64,000 nt of DNA from the NCBI RefSeq assembly GCF_000699445.3, contig NC_067196.1, forward strand, positions 33,810,616 to 33,874,615. Direction: 5' to 3'. Within the stretch, counting starts at the first letter, position 1. Each line of letters begins with the position of its first letter. The stretch comes from Schistosoma haematobium (taxonomy: Eukaryota > Platyhelminthes > Trematoda > Strigeidida > Schistosomatidae). Below the pieces are notes generated by a model. The model saw only the letters and a program-made list of their open reading frames with translations. It had not been told where the DNA came from and searched no databases. The translations under genes were made by a program, and so were the position numbers. Below, one piece after another: positions 1 to 11,950 of the stretch.

Positions 1-2608
1 TCTGGCTAGCACTAACTTTCGGCACAGTCATCGCCGATGTGCCACCTGGCGTCCTCCCTCTGCATCTCAAGCCTGGACTCAGATTGATCACATCGCGATC
101 AGCTACCGCTGGCGTGGTTGTGTACAAGACTGCCGCTCCTTTTGGAGTACCTATCTGGACTCTGACCATGCCTTGGTCTGCGCCAATCTTGCCTTACTTT
201 TCAGTGGACAACGAAGTGACCGCCAGCAAAGGATTGATATTAGCAAGCTGGTTGCAACTTCTGTTGCTAGTAAGTATCGAACCGAGCTAGCCTCTAGGCT
301 AGCTACCATTCCACCGAAAAGTATAGATGAGCGTTGGTTGCAATTGCATGACGCCATAAAAATGGAGGGTAAAACCGCTTGAGGCTTCGCGAAACGTCCC
401 GCTTATAAGCACTGGGTTTCTTCTGGTTCTTTACAACTCATTGAAGCCCGTCGGTTTACTGCGAATGACCGTGAGTTTGACCATAAATGAAGGATGTTAC
501 GTAAGGAAATTGGGCAAAGCTTGCGTAAGGACCGAGAAGCCTGGTGGTCGAAGCGTGCTAATGAGCTGGAAGCAGCAGCTGCATCCGGTAACTACCGGAA
601 GCTCTTCCAGCTCATCCGAGCCACTGGCAGCAAGAAGTCTGGTGTGAGTGAAACAATCTGCGAGGATGATGGGATGCCAATCACTAACATCCATCGACGT
701 CTTGGACGGTGGGCAGAATTTTCGAAGGGCAGTTCAACTGGCCTGCTGCCCCAGCAACATCGGTCGGACTGTCCTGCCCTCCATGGCCGGTGACGACTGA
801 TCCACCAAATGAGGAGGAAGTCCGCAAGGAACTCTAACTCTTGAAACGTTACAAATCACCTGGCCCAGATGACTTACCTCCGACTCTTTTTAAAGATGGT
901 GGTGACTTTCTGACTAAGCAACTGACGACGTTGTTTACAAAGGTATGGGAGCTAGAGAGTGTTCCAACGTCATGGAATGAGTCGATAGTTGTCCCTATCT
1001 TTAAAAAGGGTTCACGTCGTTCCTGTAACAACTATCGGGTGATAAGTCTACTTCCGATTGCGTCCAAGCTATTGGCTTCCGTCATTCTTCGTAGGTTGTT
1101 CAAAACCCGAGAAAGATTGACTCGTGAGGAGCAGGCTGGATTTCGTTCTGGTCGAGGATGTATTGGTCGTATCTTCACCCTCCGCCAAATGTTAGAACAC
1201 CGCCATACTTATCAAAGGTCGACAATCTTAGTGTTTCTTGATATCAGGGCTGCCTTCTATTCGTTGGATAGAACTGTTCTCTGGGATTGTCTATTGAAGA
1301 AGGGTGTGCCTGAGAAGTTTATTAACATCCTAAAAGCCCTATATAAAAACACCTCAGGCAGAGTGAGGGCATACAACCACCTCTCTCCGTTGTTCCATTC
1401 GAGCAGTGGGGTTAGGCAGGGTTGCCCAATCTCACCATTCCTCTTCAACTTTGTCATCGATGACATTCTGGAAACAGCTCTGATGAATGTAAGTAATGGT
1501 GGTGTGGATCTGTTGCCTGGAGAAAGACTTTTCGACCTTGAGTATGCGGACGATATTGTCTTAATGTGCGATAATGCCCAAGGCATGCAATCCGCACTTA
1601 ATCAGTTGGGGATCAGTGTCCGTAGGTATGGTACGTGCTTTGCACCTTCGAAGCGCAAAGTACTTCTACAAGACTGGCAGGATTCCAATCCTCTACTCAC
1701 CCTGGACGGTGAACAGATAGAAGTAGTCGAGAAGTTCGTGTATCTGGGTAGCTGCATAAGTGCTGGTGGGGGTGTGAGTGATGAGATCAATGCACGTATA
1801 GTGAAAGCCAGAGCGGCTTATGCCAATCTGGGCCACCTTTGGCGCCTTCGTGATGTTAGTCTGGCTGTAAAAGGCCGGATCTACAACGCGTCGGTGAGAG
1901 CAGTTTTGCTCTATGCTTGTGAAACCTGGCCTCTCCGAGTTGAGGACGTTAGACGACTCTCTGTGTTCGATCATCGTTGTCTCCGAAGGATTGCTGACAT
2001 CCAGTGGCAACACCATGTTAGTAATGCAGAGGTTCGGCATCGTGTGTTCGGGCACAGAGATGATAATGTAATCGATATCACCATCTTGAAACACGGACTT
2101 CGGTGGCTTGGACATGTTCTACGAATGTCGTCCCAGAGGATTCCACGTCGTGCATTATTTGCCGACTCTGGGACTGGTTGGAAGAAGCGGAGAGGTGGTC
2201 AGTGCATGACATGGTGTCGTGGTATGAAAGAAAGCTGCTAAGGGCTGGCTTGTGTTGGTCCTTCACGACTCCCTGGTTGGGGTCTGAGAGATGGTGCTAC
2301 ACAGTGGCTAGAGACGTTATCAGATATAGCTCAGAATAGAAGCCAGTGGCGATCCTGCTGTAACCTTCTTTTACTTTCTTCATAAAAAGTGGTTGTGTCT
2401 CCCTTACCTGGAAGATTTCTTCTGATTGTACCTTTTCGTTACCTCGTTACTACCTTACACCAATCTCTTCGTTATTGTTCTCTTTTTCTTTTGCGCTCCT
2501 TATTTTTTTCTCGTACTTCTCTTCGAATTTTCATTGTTTTGTGTGGCGCATATATATTGGCGCTCTCTTGTACCAATATTCATGTGTTCAAATAAATAAT
2601 AATAAGTA
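1..2608 (+). mobile_element. RTE-like non-LTR retrotransposon R1, window starts inside the endonuclease
   Basis: This is a LINE with the order endonuclease tail, linker, reverse transcriptase and 3' UTR. In a broken frame, bases 1-180 encode the end of an APE-type endonuclease, with a QIDHIAISYRW block and then SDHALV. The RT-bearing frame is open from 841 to 2241. It carries SPGPDD at its start, a VFLDIRAAF motif [14 protein letters not shown], and the catalytic YADD at 1543-1554. It ends in the RTE-type tail RWLGHVLRM...PRRALF. The linker at 173-793 is split by stops and frameshifts, so this copy is dead. The 3' UTR holds a pyrimidine-rich tract (2400-2530) and ends in a conserved tail (2541-2608) closing in ATAATAATA, a short-repeat ending usual for RTE elements. 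Family assignment to RTE rests on motif resemblance only. Confidence 0.85.
841..2241 (+). pseudogene. Reverse transcriptase domain of element R1
   Basis: A 466-residue open frame encodes the polymerase of the R1 LINE. RT motifs appear in order: SPGPDD, NYRVISLLPIASK, QAGFRSGRGC, LDIRAAF (catalytic Asp), GVRQGCPISPF and YADD (1543-1554), followed by the C-terminal RCLRRIADIQW and [11 protein letters not shown] blocks. The first Met at 841 is not a biological start, because the same polyprotein normally continues upstream through the linker and endonuclease, and here that part is broken. The frame also shifts at its end, since the family's usual C-terminal residues after GGQ are lost. The polymerase itself looks uninterrupted. 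Confidence 0.85.
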
Positions 2609-4189
2609 TTCCAAGTGAATAAAAAAATAGGAACTCCATCAACAAGAGCGTTGTAATTAAAATCTTAGACTACCGGTGATTATCACTAGTTAGGAATGAT
2701 CTTGACCTGGATTATGTCTACCATGAACTAAAAGATAATTGGCGATATTATCGAGGTGATGATTAAGCCATACTAAAGTACTTTCTAATTAAGGTAAATA
2801 AGGAACCGACTTCATCTTTTCAACATAATGCTTAGGGAATAATTAAAATGTAAAATTCCCAATTGCAACTAAACCTAGTTTCAGTCATCGTCAGATTATG
2901 TTAAGAACTGCAATTAAATATACTGATTCAGAAAGAAAATGGAATTAGAATTGTATATTTTTCACAAAATTTATTGTTTGAGTTCTATACTAAACCTCAA
3001 TAGTGAGATACGAGATTCATTTTAACTATGGTACCGTAATTGATAGCCTTATAATTTGATAATGAAATACACAATGTTTATCAATCATGTATTGTCGCTA
3101 ATGAAGATTTAATTGTAATTAGATATTATTCTTCATTTAATTTGAATAAAGGAGTATAGAGGATTATGTAAACAAAGGAAAACTGTACTCTAGCCTGTCA
3201 AACATCAGTGGTTATCAAAATGAAATGCGTACTTCGTTTTGCAATGAGACAACATGAATGAGGCTTTAGTATGAACTAAGTCTAATTAATTAAGTTGAAC
3301 GTGAGAGAATAGACCTGTTAAGTGTTACATGTGACAAGAAAATCACATGAAATAAACCTAATAAAAGGCCTGGATATAGTAAATAAACAACTAAAAATGT
3401 GTTGCAGTACTTATAAATAACAGCAAGATATAGAAAAATTATAACTACTGAAATCAGGAATATGTTAATTTATAAATGACAGGGGATTAAGTGACGTAAA
3501 GTTAAAATAATATCGAATAACATCCTTTATGGACTAACTGTCGGAAGGATATAGTTTTCTTAATGGTTATTTTAATTGTTGTGCAACGTAATCAACATTC
3601 TATTCTAATGCGATTATGTGAATTATAGAAATATATTTCGCTTTCAGTATAGTGGAATTTCCCACTTTGACATCCAGTAAAAAGAAACGAACCGAACGAA
3701 GGAATTTATTTTCAATTAGTTTTTCATCATGTCTATACACCAATATATATCAACAATGAAGTGGCACTCATCTATTAGTTGCGTTAAGTATTAACTAAGC
3801 TAAGTCACAGTGATTATAGAATATTGAGTAATTTGAAAAAGAGGATTATAGTAATCAAATCAATTATTCGAATATTCAAGCACTTCCCATATTGCACAAT
3901 ATTAAAAAAATATTTTGATAAAAGGTCAGCATTATAGTAGCTATCTAACAATCGAGAGACGGAGGTTAAGAATATGTAAAAAAACAAAACTGAAATAAAT
4001 TAGGAAGTTGCTTGAATATTTTCGAAAGAAGGGATTTGTTCAAAGTTCAGCTAAAACTCACTGCTATACTGATGGTAGCAAGGGTAGTTGTACAGATCTT
4101 TTTTGGATGCAAAGGTTAGGTTTGTGAAGAGATTCCGATAGCTTGAGCAATATGCCGAAATCGTAAGCCATTTGGTAAATTTTATGGGA
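2609..4189. other. AT-rich intergenic stretch, nothing recognised
   Basis: About 1.6 kb of AT-rich sequence with no long open frame and no family I recognise. It separates the R1 element from a Penelope remnant. Confidence 0.6.
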
Positions 4190-4800
4190 TATGCTGGATA
4201 ACCTTAAAAGCTTTATTCAAATCAACTTGGTGTTCTGTGTTCATCAATTGGGCGAGAATAGAACTCTTAATCACTTACCCGTTTTTCACCCAACTAAAAT
4301 AGTATTCTACTATGCGATGACGGACTTGCCGTGTTGTACACCCTGTATAAATGGCTCCATAGGAACAGTTAGATAGTAAATACTCATGGATGTGGTGAAT
4401 TCAGGCAGTCTGTTTTTATTGATGATTTTTCTTATCGGGAGATTGTAGGAAACCGCATCCAACGTCGCTGAAGTAGATATTTTCTGCACCGCATATCTTA
4501 ACCTTTGAATTGTATCTTTGGTAGTTTTATTTAATAAAAGTAATTTTAAGAATAACGTCTTCTTCGAACTAGCAGTTACTTTCAGTTCTTTTCTCATTTA
4601 ATTCCTGTTTTTGAATAACCTCGTTAGATATCTATTCCTACTAAGCAGGATACGAATATTACTCAATTCATCTATAATAGTGTCGTCAGAACAAATTCTG
4701 ACACAAGTAGTCAGGATTTTTACCAAGTTACTTTTAGTTCTGATTGGTACAGGATGGATTAATGTTACTGAATATATTAAGTAAATTATCCTTCTCATGT
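4190..4800 (-). mobile_element. Decayed Penelope-like element, RT thumb and GIY-YIG region
   Basis: The minus strand holds pieces of the C-terminal half of a Penelope-like element. Bases 4598-4798 read as a thumb-like segment (IRTKSNLVKILTTC...ILLSRNRYLTRLFK). Bases 4310-4597 follow with LRYAVQKI and RLPEFTTSMSIYYLT. After a frameshift near 4340 comes a block (YGAIYTGCTTRQVRHRI) matching the GIY-YIG endonuclease signature, then SSILAQLMNTEHQVDLNK. Stops and shifts show it is a fossil. It is a different Penelope family from the one at 51273-53012, where the GIY-YIG block reads NCEKHYIGQSRRPLHLRL. Confidence 0.65.
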
Positions 4801-6129
4801 TCGTTTTCTAATGCTATGAAAGTATCATTTATTTACCGACATTAAGATGTTAGATGACTGATTGTCTTTAATTGGTTCATTTTCTAGCTTTTATTACAAC
4901 TTAAGAAATGGACTGAATTGAAATTTAATATATAACTATTTAGGCAATCTTTAGTAAAGTGTTCTTATTTTCATTTCTCAATAGCTTTGGGCTACTTTAA
5001 GTGCTCAACATATATTTTGCATTTCTGTGGCTTTTATGAACGGCAGTAGTCTGATACAGTCCTCATCTCTATAATTTTTTGTGTCATGGTCAAAGCCAAT
5101 AATTTTCACTCGGGATGCTTCATAATGAAAATCAATATGAATTGTTTAGAATTTTTACAAATACTAATACCACAAACGATTTCCCTATTGAAACACTCCG
5201 ATTTTGACATTGAAATATACAGAATATTCTTACTGTCATTTATTGACATTCAGTAGAATTAGGTTAGATAAAAAATGTCTAATTATTAAAATGATCAAAT
5301 GCTGTCCGGGTGAATATTTTTCCTCTTGCCGAATGTACGATTTTAACCAATTCCAGCTCGCTTGTTAGTGATTGTTTGATTTGAATTTTGTACTGTAATT
5401 CTTTTAAGTTTTGATTTTGCACGGCGTTGAATTCTTATATTGCTCCAATCAAAATATTAAGTGATATTTTTGATAATCATACAGTTACCTAACAGAATGG
5501 CCATAAGCATTATGAAAAGGAGGAAAGGTAGAATAAATAAACAAACCGTGGAATTACAAAAGTATAGCAGCAAAAGAATAACAAAGTTTGATATCATGCC
5601 TCGTATCAAAAGTGAATTAGTGAAGGGTATTCTGAATGTAAGAACTTGTTTTAGAAAACACGAAGTCTGGAAATTTTGACGTACAAGTTTATGACAAAAC
5701 TTAAAAACACATTATTAACCGTTTTTATGAATAGATTTTATAGAAAACCATCTAGTCAGCTTACATTGTGTTTAGCTGTATAGTACCCTAACTCTTGGGT
5801 TTTTGTAGGACTGAAATTCCAATTGATTTCCAAAATATTTAAGCACATGTTCCGCCATCTCGTTGTATCAACCTGGATACTACCTATCCTTTCTTCTACT
5901 CACAAGCATTTTAAGTGTTTAACATGGGAGGTGCGATTCGGTCAGTGAAAGTTTGCTAAAACAGTTTTGTTTTCTTGAGATTAATAAGTTGGCCGCACCA
6001 CATATTTATTCAGCAAATAGATATTGCTTAGGAAAATACACACACAAACGTAGATAGAATCCAGTTTGAGGAAAGCATTGAAAGAGCCATTACTGGATAA
6101 ACGACAAGAAAAAAACTCAGTTTAGTGAG
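4801..6129. other. AT-rich intergenic stretch, nothing recognised
   Basis: No supported gene. The open frame at 5461-5679 is lysine/arginine rich and has no recognisable domain or splice context. Part of this stretch may be further decayed Penelope sequence. Confidence 0.5.
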
Positions 6130-8734
6130 AATCAGGTTTTACAAAAATTAGAACCACTACAAAACTCCGCCTAGAGTCCCTCCGGGGGCTACTGTCGGTC
6201 CCAAGCCCGGATAAAGGAGAACGGTTGGGCATGGGGTTAGCGTCCCCATCCCGAAGAAAACTAACTCGCTAAAAAACGCTAACCAGAAAAATTTATTCAA
6301 ACCTTTTAAACTCTGCCCTGGGAGTCAGAAGGTCTTCATTTAGAAGAACTATGACGCCTCATGATGAAAGCCGAGTTCCTTCGAAAGTCACGAGGCCGAA
6401 GCCCCTTCTGACAACCAGAGCAACCATTTATTTAGGTACATGGAATACTCGTACAATGTGGGAGAGTCTCCCAAATTGCTGCAGAAATGAGGAGATACAA
6501 CCTAGAGGTGCTTGGGATCAGTGAAACACACTGGACGCAAGTTGGACAACAACGACTAGCTTCAGGGGTGCTTCTGCTATACTCCGGCCATCAAGAAGAA
6601 AATACTCCACATACACAAGGAGTTGCATTGATGCTGTCCAAACAAACACAAAATACACTTATAGGATGGGAATCTCATGGACCAAGGATCATCAAAGCCT
6701 CCTTCAAAACAAAGAAAGAGGGCATTACAATGAACATCATCCAATGCTACCCGCCTACCAACGACTACAATGAAGACGCTAAAGATCAATTCTACAATAG
6801 GCTGCAGTCAATCGTAGAGAAGTGCCCAACAAAGGATCTGACCATTCTGATGGGAAATCTAAATGCCAAGGTTGGAATGGACAACACTTGATAGGAAGAC
6901 ATCATGGGACGACATGAACTGGGAGAAAGGAACGAAAATGGTGAGAGATTTGCAAACCTATGTGCCTTCAATAAACTGGTCATAGGCGGCACCATATTCC
7001 CACATAAGCGCATTCACAAAGCCACATGGAATTCACCGGATCACACTACGCAGAACCAAATCGACCATATCTGCATCAACAAAAAGTTCAGGAGGACGAT
7101 GGAGGATGTGAGAACCAAGAGAGGAGCTGATATAGCATCAGACCATCACTTGCTGGTCGCCAAGATAAAATTGAAACTCAAGAAGTACTGGACAATGGGG
7201 CGGACAATATCACAAAAGTTCAATACGGGATACTGACAAACTCAACAAATTCAAGATAGTCCTCAGCAATGAGTTCCAGGCCTTTCATGATCTACTCAAT
7301 GGAGAAGGAACTACTATGGAGAGCAACTGGAAGGGGATCAAAGAAGCAATCACTTCAACATGCCATGAGGTTCTGGGCCACAAGAAGCACCATCACAAGG
7401 AATGGATCACTGTTGATACACTGGATAAGATTCAAGAAAGGAGGAACAAGAAGGCAGCAATCAATACCAGCCGAACAAGAGCAGAAAAAGACAAGGCAGA
7501 AGCTGAATATACAGAAGTAAACAAGCAAGTGAAGAGAAACATCAGAACTGACAGATGTAAATATGTGGAAGATTTAGCAACGACGGCGGAAAAGTACCAA
7601 CAGACTGGAAAGAAGGACTTCTGGTCAAAATACCGAAGAAAGGCGATCTCAGCAACTGTGATAACTACAGAGGCATCACTCTTCTCTCAATACCGGGAAG
7701 TCTTCAACAGGGTATTGTTAAACAGAATGATGGACTCCGTAGACGCCCAACTTCGAGACCAACAGGCAGGATTCCGTAAGGATAGATCGTGTACAGACCA
7801 AATCGCAACTCTACGGATCATTGTGGAACAATCAATTGAATGAAATTCATCACTCTACATCAACTTCATTGACTACAAAAAAGCATTTGACAGCGTGGAT
7901 AGAACAACACTATGGAAGCTTCTTCGACAATACAGCGTGCCTCAGAAGATAGTCAATATCATACGGAATTCCTATGATGGATTGAACTGCAAAATTGTGC
8001 ATGGAGGACAGTTGACAAAGTCGTTCGAGGTAAAGACCGATGTCGGGCAAGGTTGCTTACTCTCACCCTTTCTCTTTCTCCTGGTGATCGACTAGATCAT
8101 GAAGACGTCAACGTCTGAAGGGAAGCACGGGATACAATGGACATCTAGGATGCAGTTGGACGACCTAGACTTCGCAGATGATCTGGCCCTTCCATCCCAA
8201 ACGCAACAACAAATGCAAGAGAAGACGACCAGTGTAACAGCAGCCTCAGCAGCAGTAGGTCTCAACATACACAAAGGGAAAAGCAAGATTCTCCGATACA
8301 ACACAGCATGCACCAATCCAATCACAATTGACGGAGACGATTTGGAAGATGTAAAAACCTTTAATTATTCGGGCAGCATCATCGATGAACAGGGTGGATC
8401 TGATGCAGATGTGAAAGCACGGATCGGCAAAGCAAGAGCAGCATATTTACAACTGAAAGACATCTGGAACTCAAAACAACTGTCAACCAACACCAAAGTC
8501 AGGATTTTCAATACAAATGTCAAGACAGTTCTACTGTATGGGGCGGAAAACTGGAGAACTACGAAATCCATCATCCAGAAAATACAGGTGTTTATTAACA
8601 ATTGTCTACGCAAAATACTTCAGATCCATTGGCCGGACACTATTAGCAATAACCAACTGTGGCAAAGAACAAACCAGATCCCAGCGGAGGAAGAAATCAG
8701 GAACAAGCGCTGGAAGTGGATAGGACACACATTG

Positions 8735-9884
8735 TTTTAATTTACGGCTGCGAAACATGGCCATTAAGAGTAGAAGATACTCGTAAGCTAGAAGTATCTG
8801 ACCACAGATGCCTTAGAAATATTGCTGGGATCACCGGGTAAGTAATAGTGAGGTTAGACGCAGGGTATTAGGTAATGATGGTAAAACAGTTGATGACGTT
8901 GTGAATTTTCATCGACTGAGATGGTTGGGCCACGTGTTACGTATGCCCCCCCTCCGAATGCCCTGGTACGGCCGAGAGTGGGGAGAGTCCGCTCTCCCTC
9001 TCGAAATGCTCTCACATGGCCACGCGTATATGGCCTCTGCCAGGGAAGTCCTACTCATTGCCTTCTCGTAACGGGGGTGTTGTTTACAAAAATGAGAGGA
9101 CAAAAAGCGGATGTCCGGCGCTTTAACCGGATTCCAAACCAATGGTGCACATGGGCTCTAGTATCCTGCGGGAACAAATGGCATATGAACCAATTGTTGG
9201 TCACCGGCTACCATGGGATTGCATCTCCTTACGATGCTCCACTGCCTTGTGGGTTAGATCTTTAGGTCGAAGGCTCGGGGAGTGGCCCCCTAAGAAAACC
9301 ACCTGCTTCGGTTTAGGCACCCGAGCAGTATCACAGCCCTCACACATATCGAATATGTATATGTATTTGGTGCCTCCTTGTACCAATATCTATGTGTTAA
9401 AATAATAATAATAATACGTATGCCTGAACACCGATTACCACGACGTGCAATGCTAACCGGTGTTGGAGATGGTTGGAAGAAAGTTAGGGGCGGCTAAACC
9501 AAAACGTGGCGTCAGTGCTTGAAGTCACTAACTTCTAGTCTGAGCCATGTTGGTAGATGCAGACTACTTGGTTGGGGTCCGCGTGACTGTCGTAACCAAT
9601 GGTTGGAGACTCTTGGTGACATGGCTCAGAATCGATCACAATGGCGTCGGTGTATACACTCACTGTCTTCTCTTAAACTAAGAGATTAAAATGACTTCAT
9701 ATCTTTCTTTCTACGAACTAATTCTTTCTTCTTGCACTATATCCTTATTGCAATCTTTCTTTTATATATTACCACCTCTGAATTAACTACTTTTATGAAT
9801 CCGGTGTCCATCTTGTTGTGTTAATGAGGTATGGCAACTTCGACCGATGCATAAATGTGCCTGGTCCTACATTGTAGCTGACTG
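8735..9884 (+). mobile_element. R2 RTE-like 3' fragment inserted in the SR2-like element
   Basis: This is a 5'-truncated R2 copy. It starts at a GCETWPLRVEDT block and continues with [28 protein letters not shown] and, after a SINE interruption, MPEHRLPRRAM and [10 protein letters not shown]. It then runs through the 3' UTR to a tail ending in GTAGCTGACTG. The same sequence in reverse complement is at 37740-38420, which fixes the boundaries. The SR2-like reading frame stops just before 8735 (IGHTL) and resumes at 9885 (RKAPN). No clear target duplication is visible beyond a TG/ATTG microhomology with the ACTG tail. Confidence 0.85.
8948..9414 (+). mobile_element. SINE copy (5S-headed family) with a 10 bp target-site duplication
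   Basis: A 467 bp non-coding insert interrupts the R2 fragment inside its conserved LRMP/MPEHRLPRR codons. It is flanked by the direct repeat TACGTATGCC at 8938-8947 and 9415-9424. The uninterrupted site is present in the R2 copy at 38150-38230. The body has diagnostic blocks (GGGAGAGTCCGCTCTCC, GCGGATGTCCGGCGCTTTAA) shared with the copies at 14443-14544 and 33986-34526. The tail (about 9345-9412) ends in AATAATAATAATA and matches the R1 LINE tail at 2541-2608. The 5S-derived head is missing, so this copy is 5'-truncated. Confidence 0.9.
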
Positions 9885-10110
9885 AGGAAAGCACCCAACT
9901 GCGTCACAAGACAAGCCTTCACATGGAATCCTCAAGGCCAAAGGAAAAGAGGAAGACCAAAGAACACATTACGCCGGGAAATGGAGATAGACATGAGAAA
10001 AATGAACAAGAATTGGATGGAACTAGAAAAGGCCAAAGACAGAGTGGGTTGGAGAATGCTGACTGGCGGCCTATGCTCCATAAGGAGTAACAGGCGTAAG
10101 TAAGTAAGGA

Positions 10111-11319
10111 AGAACCATTACAAAGTTTCTCATTACATTTGACCATAGACTGACATAATTTGAAGAAACATGGAGGACTAGTGAGCGTTGAATAGCTGCT
10201 TCATCCCAGATTATGATTACTTAGTGCTGGCACTTAGGACCACCAAGACGGTTCAAATTAAGGTCCAGATATCAGCTTTCCGTAATACATCAACTCATGG
10301 ACAAAACTGACTTCCATACGAACAGTTTCCAAACAACTCCCTACGATTCAATAACAATCGTTTCCCCTCTAATAACTAGCTTTGGAAAAGATTCCCGAAT
10401 TCACAGGGAAAAACTGCGATTGGTGATATTAGATGATGTTCATGCGATAGCTCAAATTGACTGAAGTTAGTGATGTGAAACACTGATCTGTTATAAAGAC
10501 CCTATGCTCAATGACAAGTGTGCAGGGTGAATGAGCAATACTGATGATTTCAGACTGAAAATGAAGTAAATTTCCAGAGTTCACCAGTTTTTAAGTTCTT
10601 CAACAAATTGCCTCATAAATGGAAACTGACTTCAAGAGGTACAATGTCCTTAAACTTCATTTTAAAAAAGTTTCTAGTATTTAGTATAATTTTATGAAAG
10701 GTCAACATCTTGAAGCATTTTTGCAAGTGTCTAACGTATTGCGTTCTCAAGACACGAATATTAGAAAAATAAGTTTATTTTTGCAACAAGAGGCGTTCGT
10801 AATCAAATATGAGTCGTTATATATCATAAAAATGTTTATAATATGACAATTAAAATCCTCAGTAATGTGACACATATATTCTTAGTGTTAGACTCTCAAT
10901 GTCTTGTGCATTAGTGTTGTATTTTGGTTTTATAGTTTTCTCAGCCAAATACTAATGCAAAAGTTGTTTTACTTTATGTTATCAATTAAAGTTCAAGATA
11001 ATATCAGAAAATGTATATTTAAATCAGTCTCTTCATTCAGCGATATAATATCGTTTCATTCCTCCTGAATCCAATTGCTGTACGTCCCACTAATTTAAAA
11101 ACAATATATGCACCTCATAAACAAAAAAATGGATATTGAAAACAGACTAAGCAAATGAACCAAAACACCTACAGTTCAAAGTAGAATAATATCTGAATAA
11201 AAAGAATAGTTTCAGAGTATGGGTTTGTGGGGATTGTTGAATACTCTTAAGATCACAAACCGACCCAAGCTAAAAAGTCATTGGGAAACAGCTGTCTCAA
11301 TAAATAATGGGGATCTTCA
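10111..11319. other. AT-rich stretch downstream of AMT, nothing recognised
   Basis: No supported coding sequence. It lies between the SR2-like element and a tRNA-like repeat region, 3' of the minus-strand AMT gene. Confidence 0.5.
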
Positions 11320-11590
11320 ACATTGAGAACCCATGACCCTAAGGGGGATCGAACCCAGAACCCTCAAGTCCCTGTGGAGTTCGACCATGTCAGTTGAGAC
11401 AGCTACCCACCAATGACCAGAAGATGGTTGTTCAATATTACAAATTGATTGACGTTAGACATATAAAACACATATCCTTGTTCAGGGATTCAAAGGTTAG
11501 GGGTTACCCGAAGGAATCCGGGTTTGATCCCCAGTGGAGTGGGTGTTGCTGCTCAGAGGTCTCATATTAGAACGATACATCCACCCAGTG
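11320..11590. repeat. Possible tRNA-related retroposon remnants, two B-box-like motifs in opposite orientation
   Basis: On the minus strand at about 11330-11365 there is GGGTTCGATCCCCC, matching the Pol III internal B-box consensus GGTTCGANNCC, preceded by an AGCTGTCTCAACTGACATGG block. On the plus strand at about 11515-11535 there is a second B-box-like string, GGGTTTGATCCCC. Neither folds by eye into a complete tRNA, so I read these as SINE-like remnants, not tRNA genes. Confidence is low without a covariance search. Confidence 0.35.
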
Positions 11591-11950
11591 CTTTTTCATT
11601 TTAAATGGTTTTCCAAATTAGGCCAGTTCGTTACCCAAATTAGAATATATTTCCTTCGGAATCAAAAATAATTTAAATGATATGTTTTGATTAAGTTATT
11701 TCGAAAATTTAAAACATTGGATAGATTAAATTTATCAAGTTAATATTTTTCATTCAACAATATAAACTAAATGAAGAAACACTAACTTTAGAAATCATTA
11801 GAAAATATACACATCTAGCAGCATTGTTGGAAATAAGTTAAGAGTTCAATAGGAACAGAAAAGATTTTTAGAAATCATCAACTATTTAAAATAAATAAAC
11901 AAACGAGGAATATCAAACCAAATACAAAATATTAATAGGCCCTATAATTT

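Larger units (their letters stand above)
6130..10110 (+). mobile_element. SR2-like RTE retrotransposon, outer shell of a three-level nest
   Basis: This is a near full-length SR2/RTE-type LINE. A GC-richer 5' UTR (about 6160-6430) is followed by an APE endonuclease: LGTWNTRTM near 6435, LGISETHW near 6510, DLTILMGNLNAKVG at 6838-6880, and QIDHICI then SDHHLLVAKI near 7057-7160. The RT follows, with QAGFRKDRSCTDQIATLR, FIDYKKAFDSVDR, VGQGCLLSPFLF, a catalytic FADD at 8171-8182, and [11 protein letters not shown] at 8700-8734. The frame is interrupted by 8735-9884 and resumes at 9885 with [12 protein letters not shown], then [12 protein letters not shown]. It ends near 10098 in a TAAG-type repeat. 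Several in-frame stops (near 6890, 7236, 7843 and 8095) make it non-autonomous now. Confidence 0.85.
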
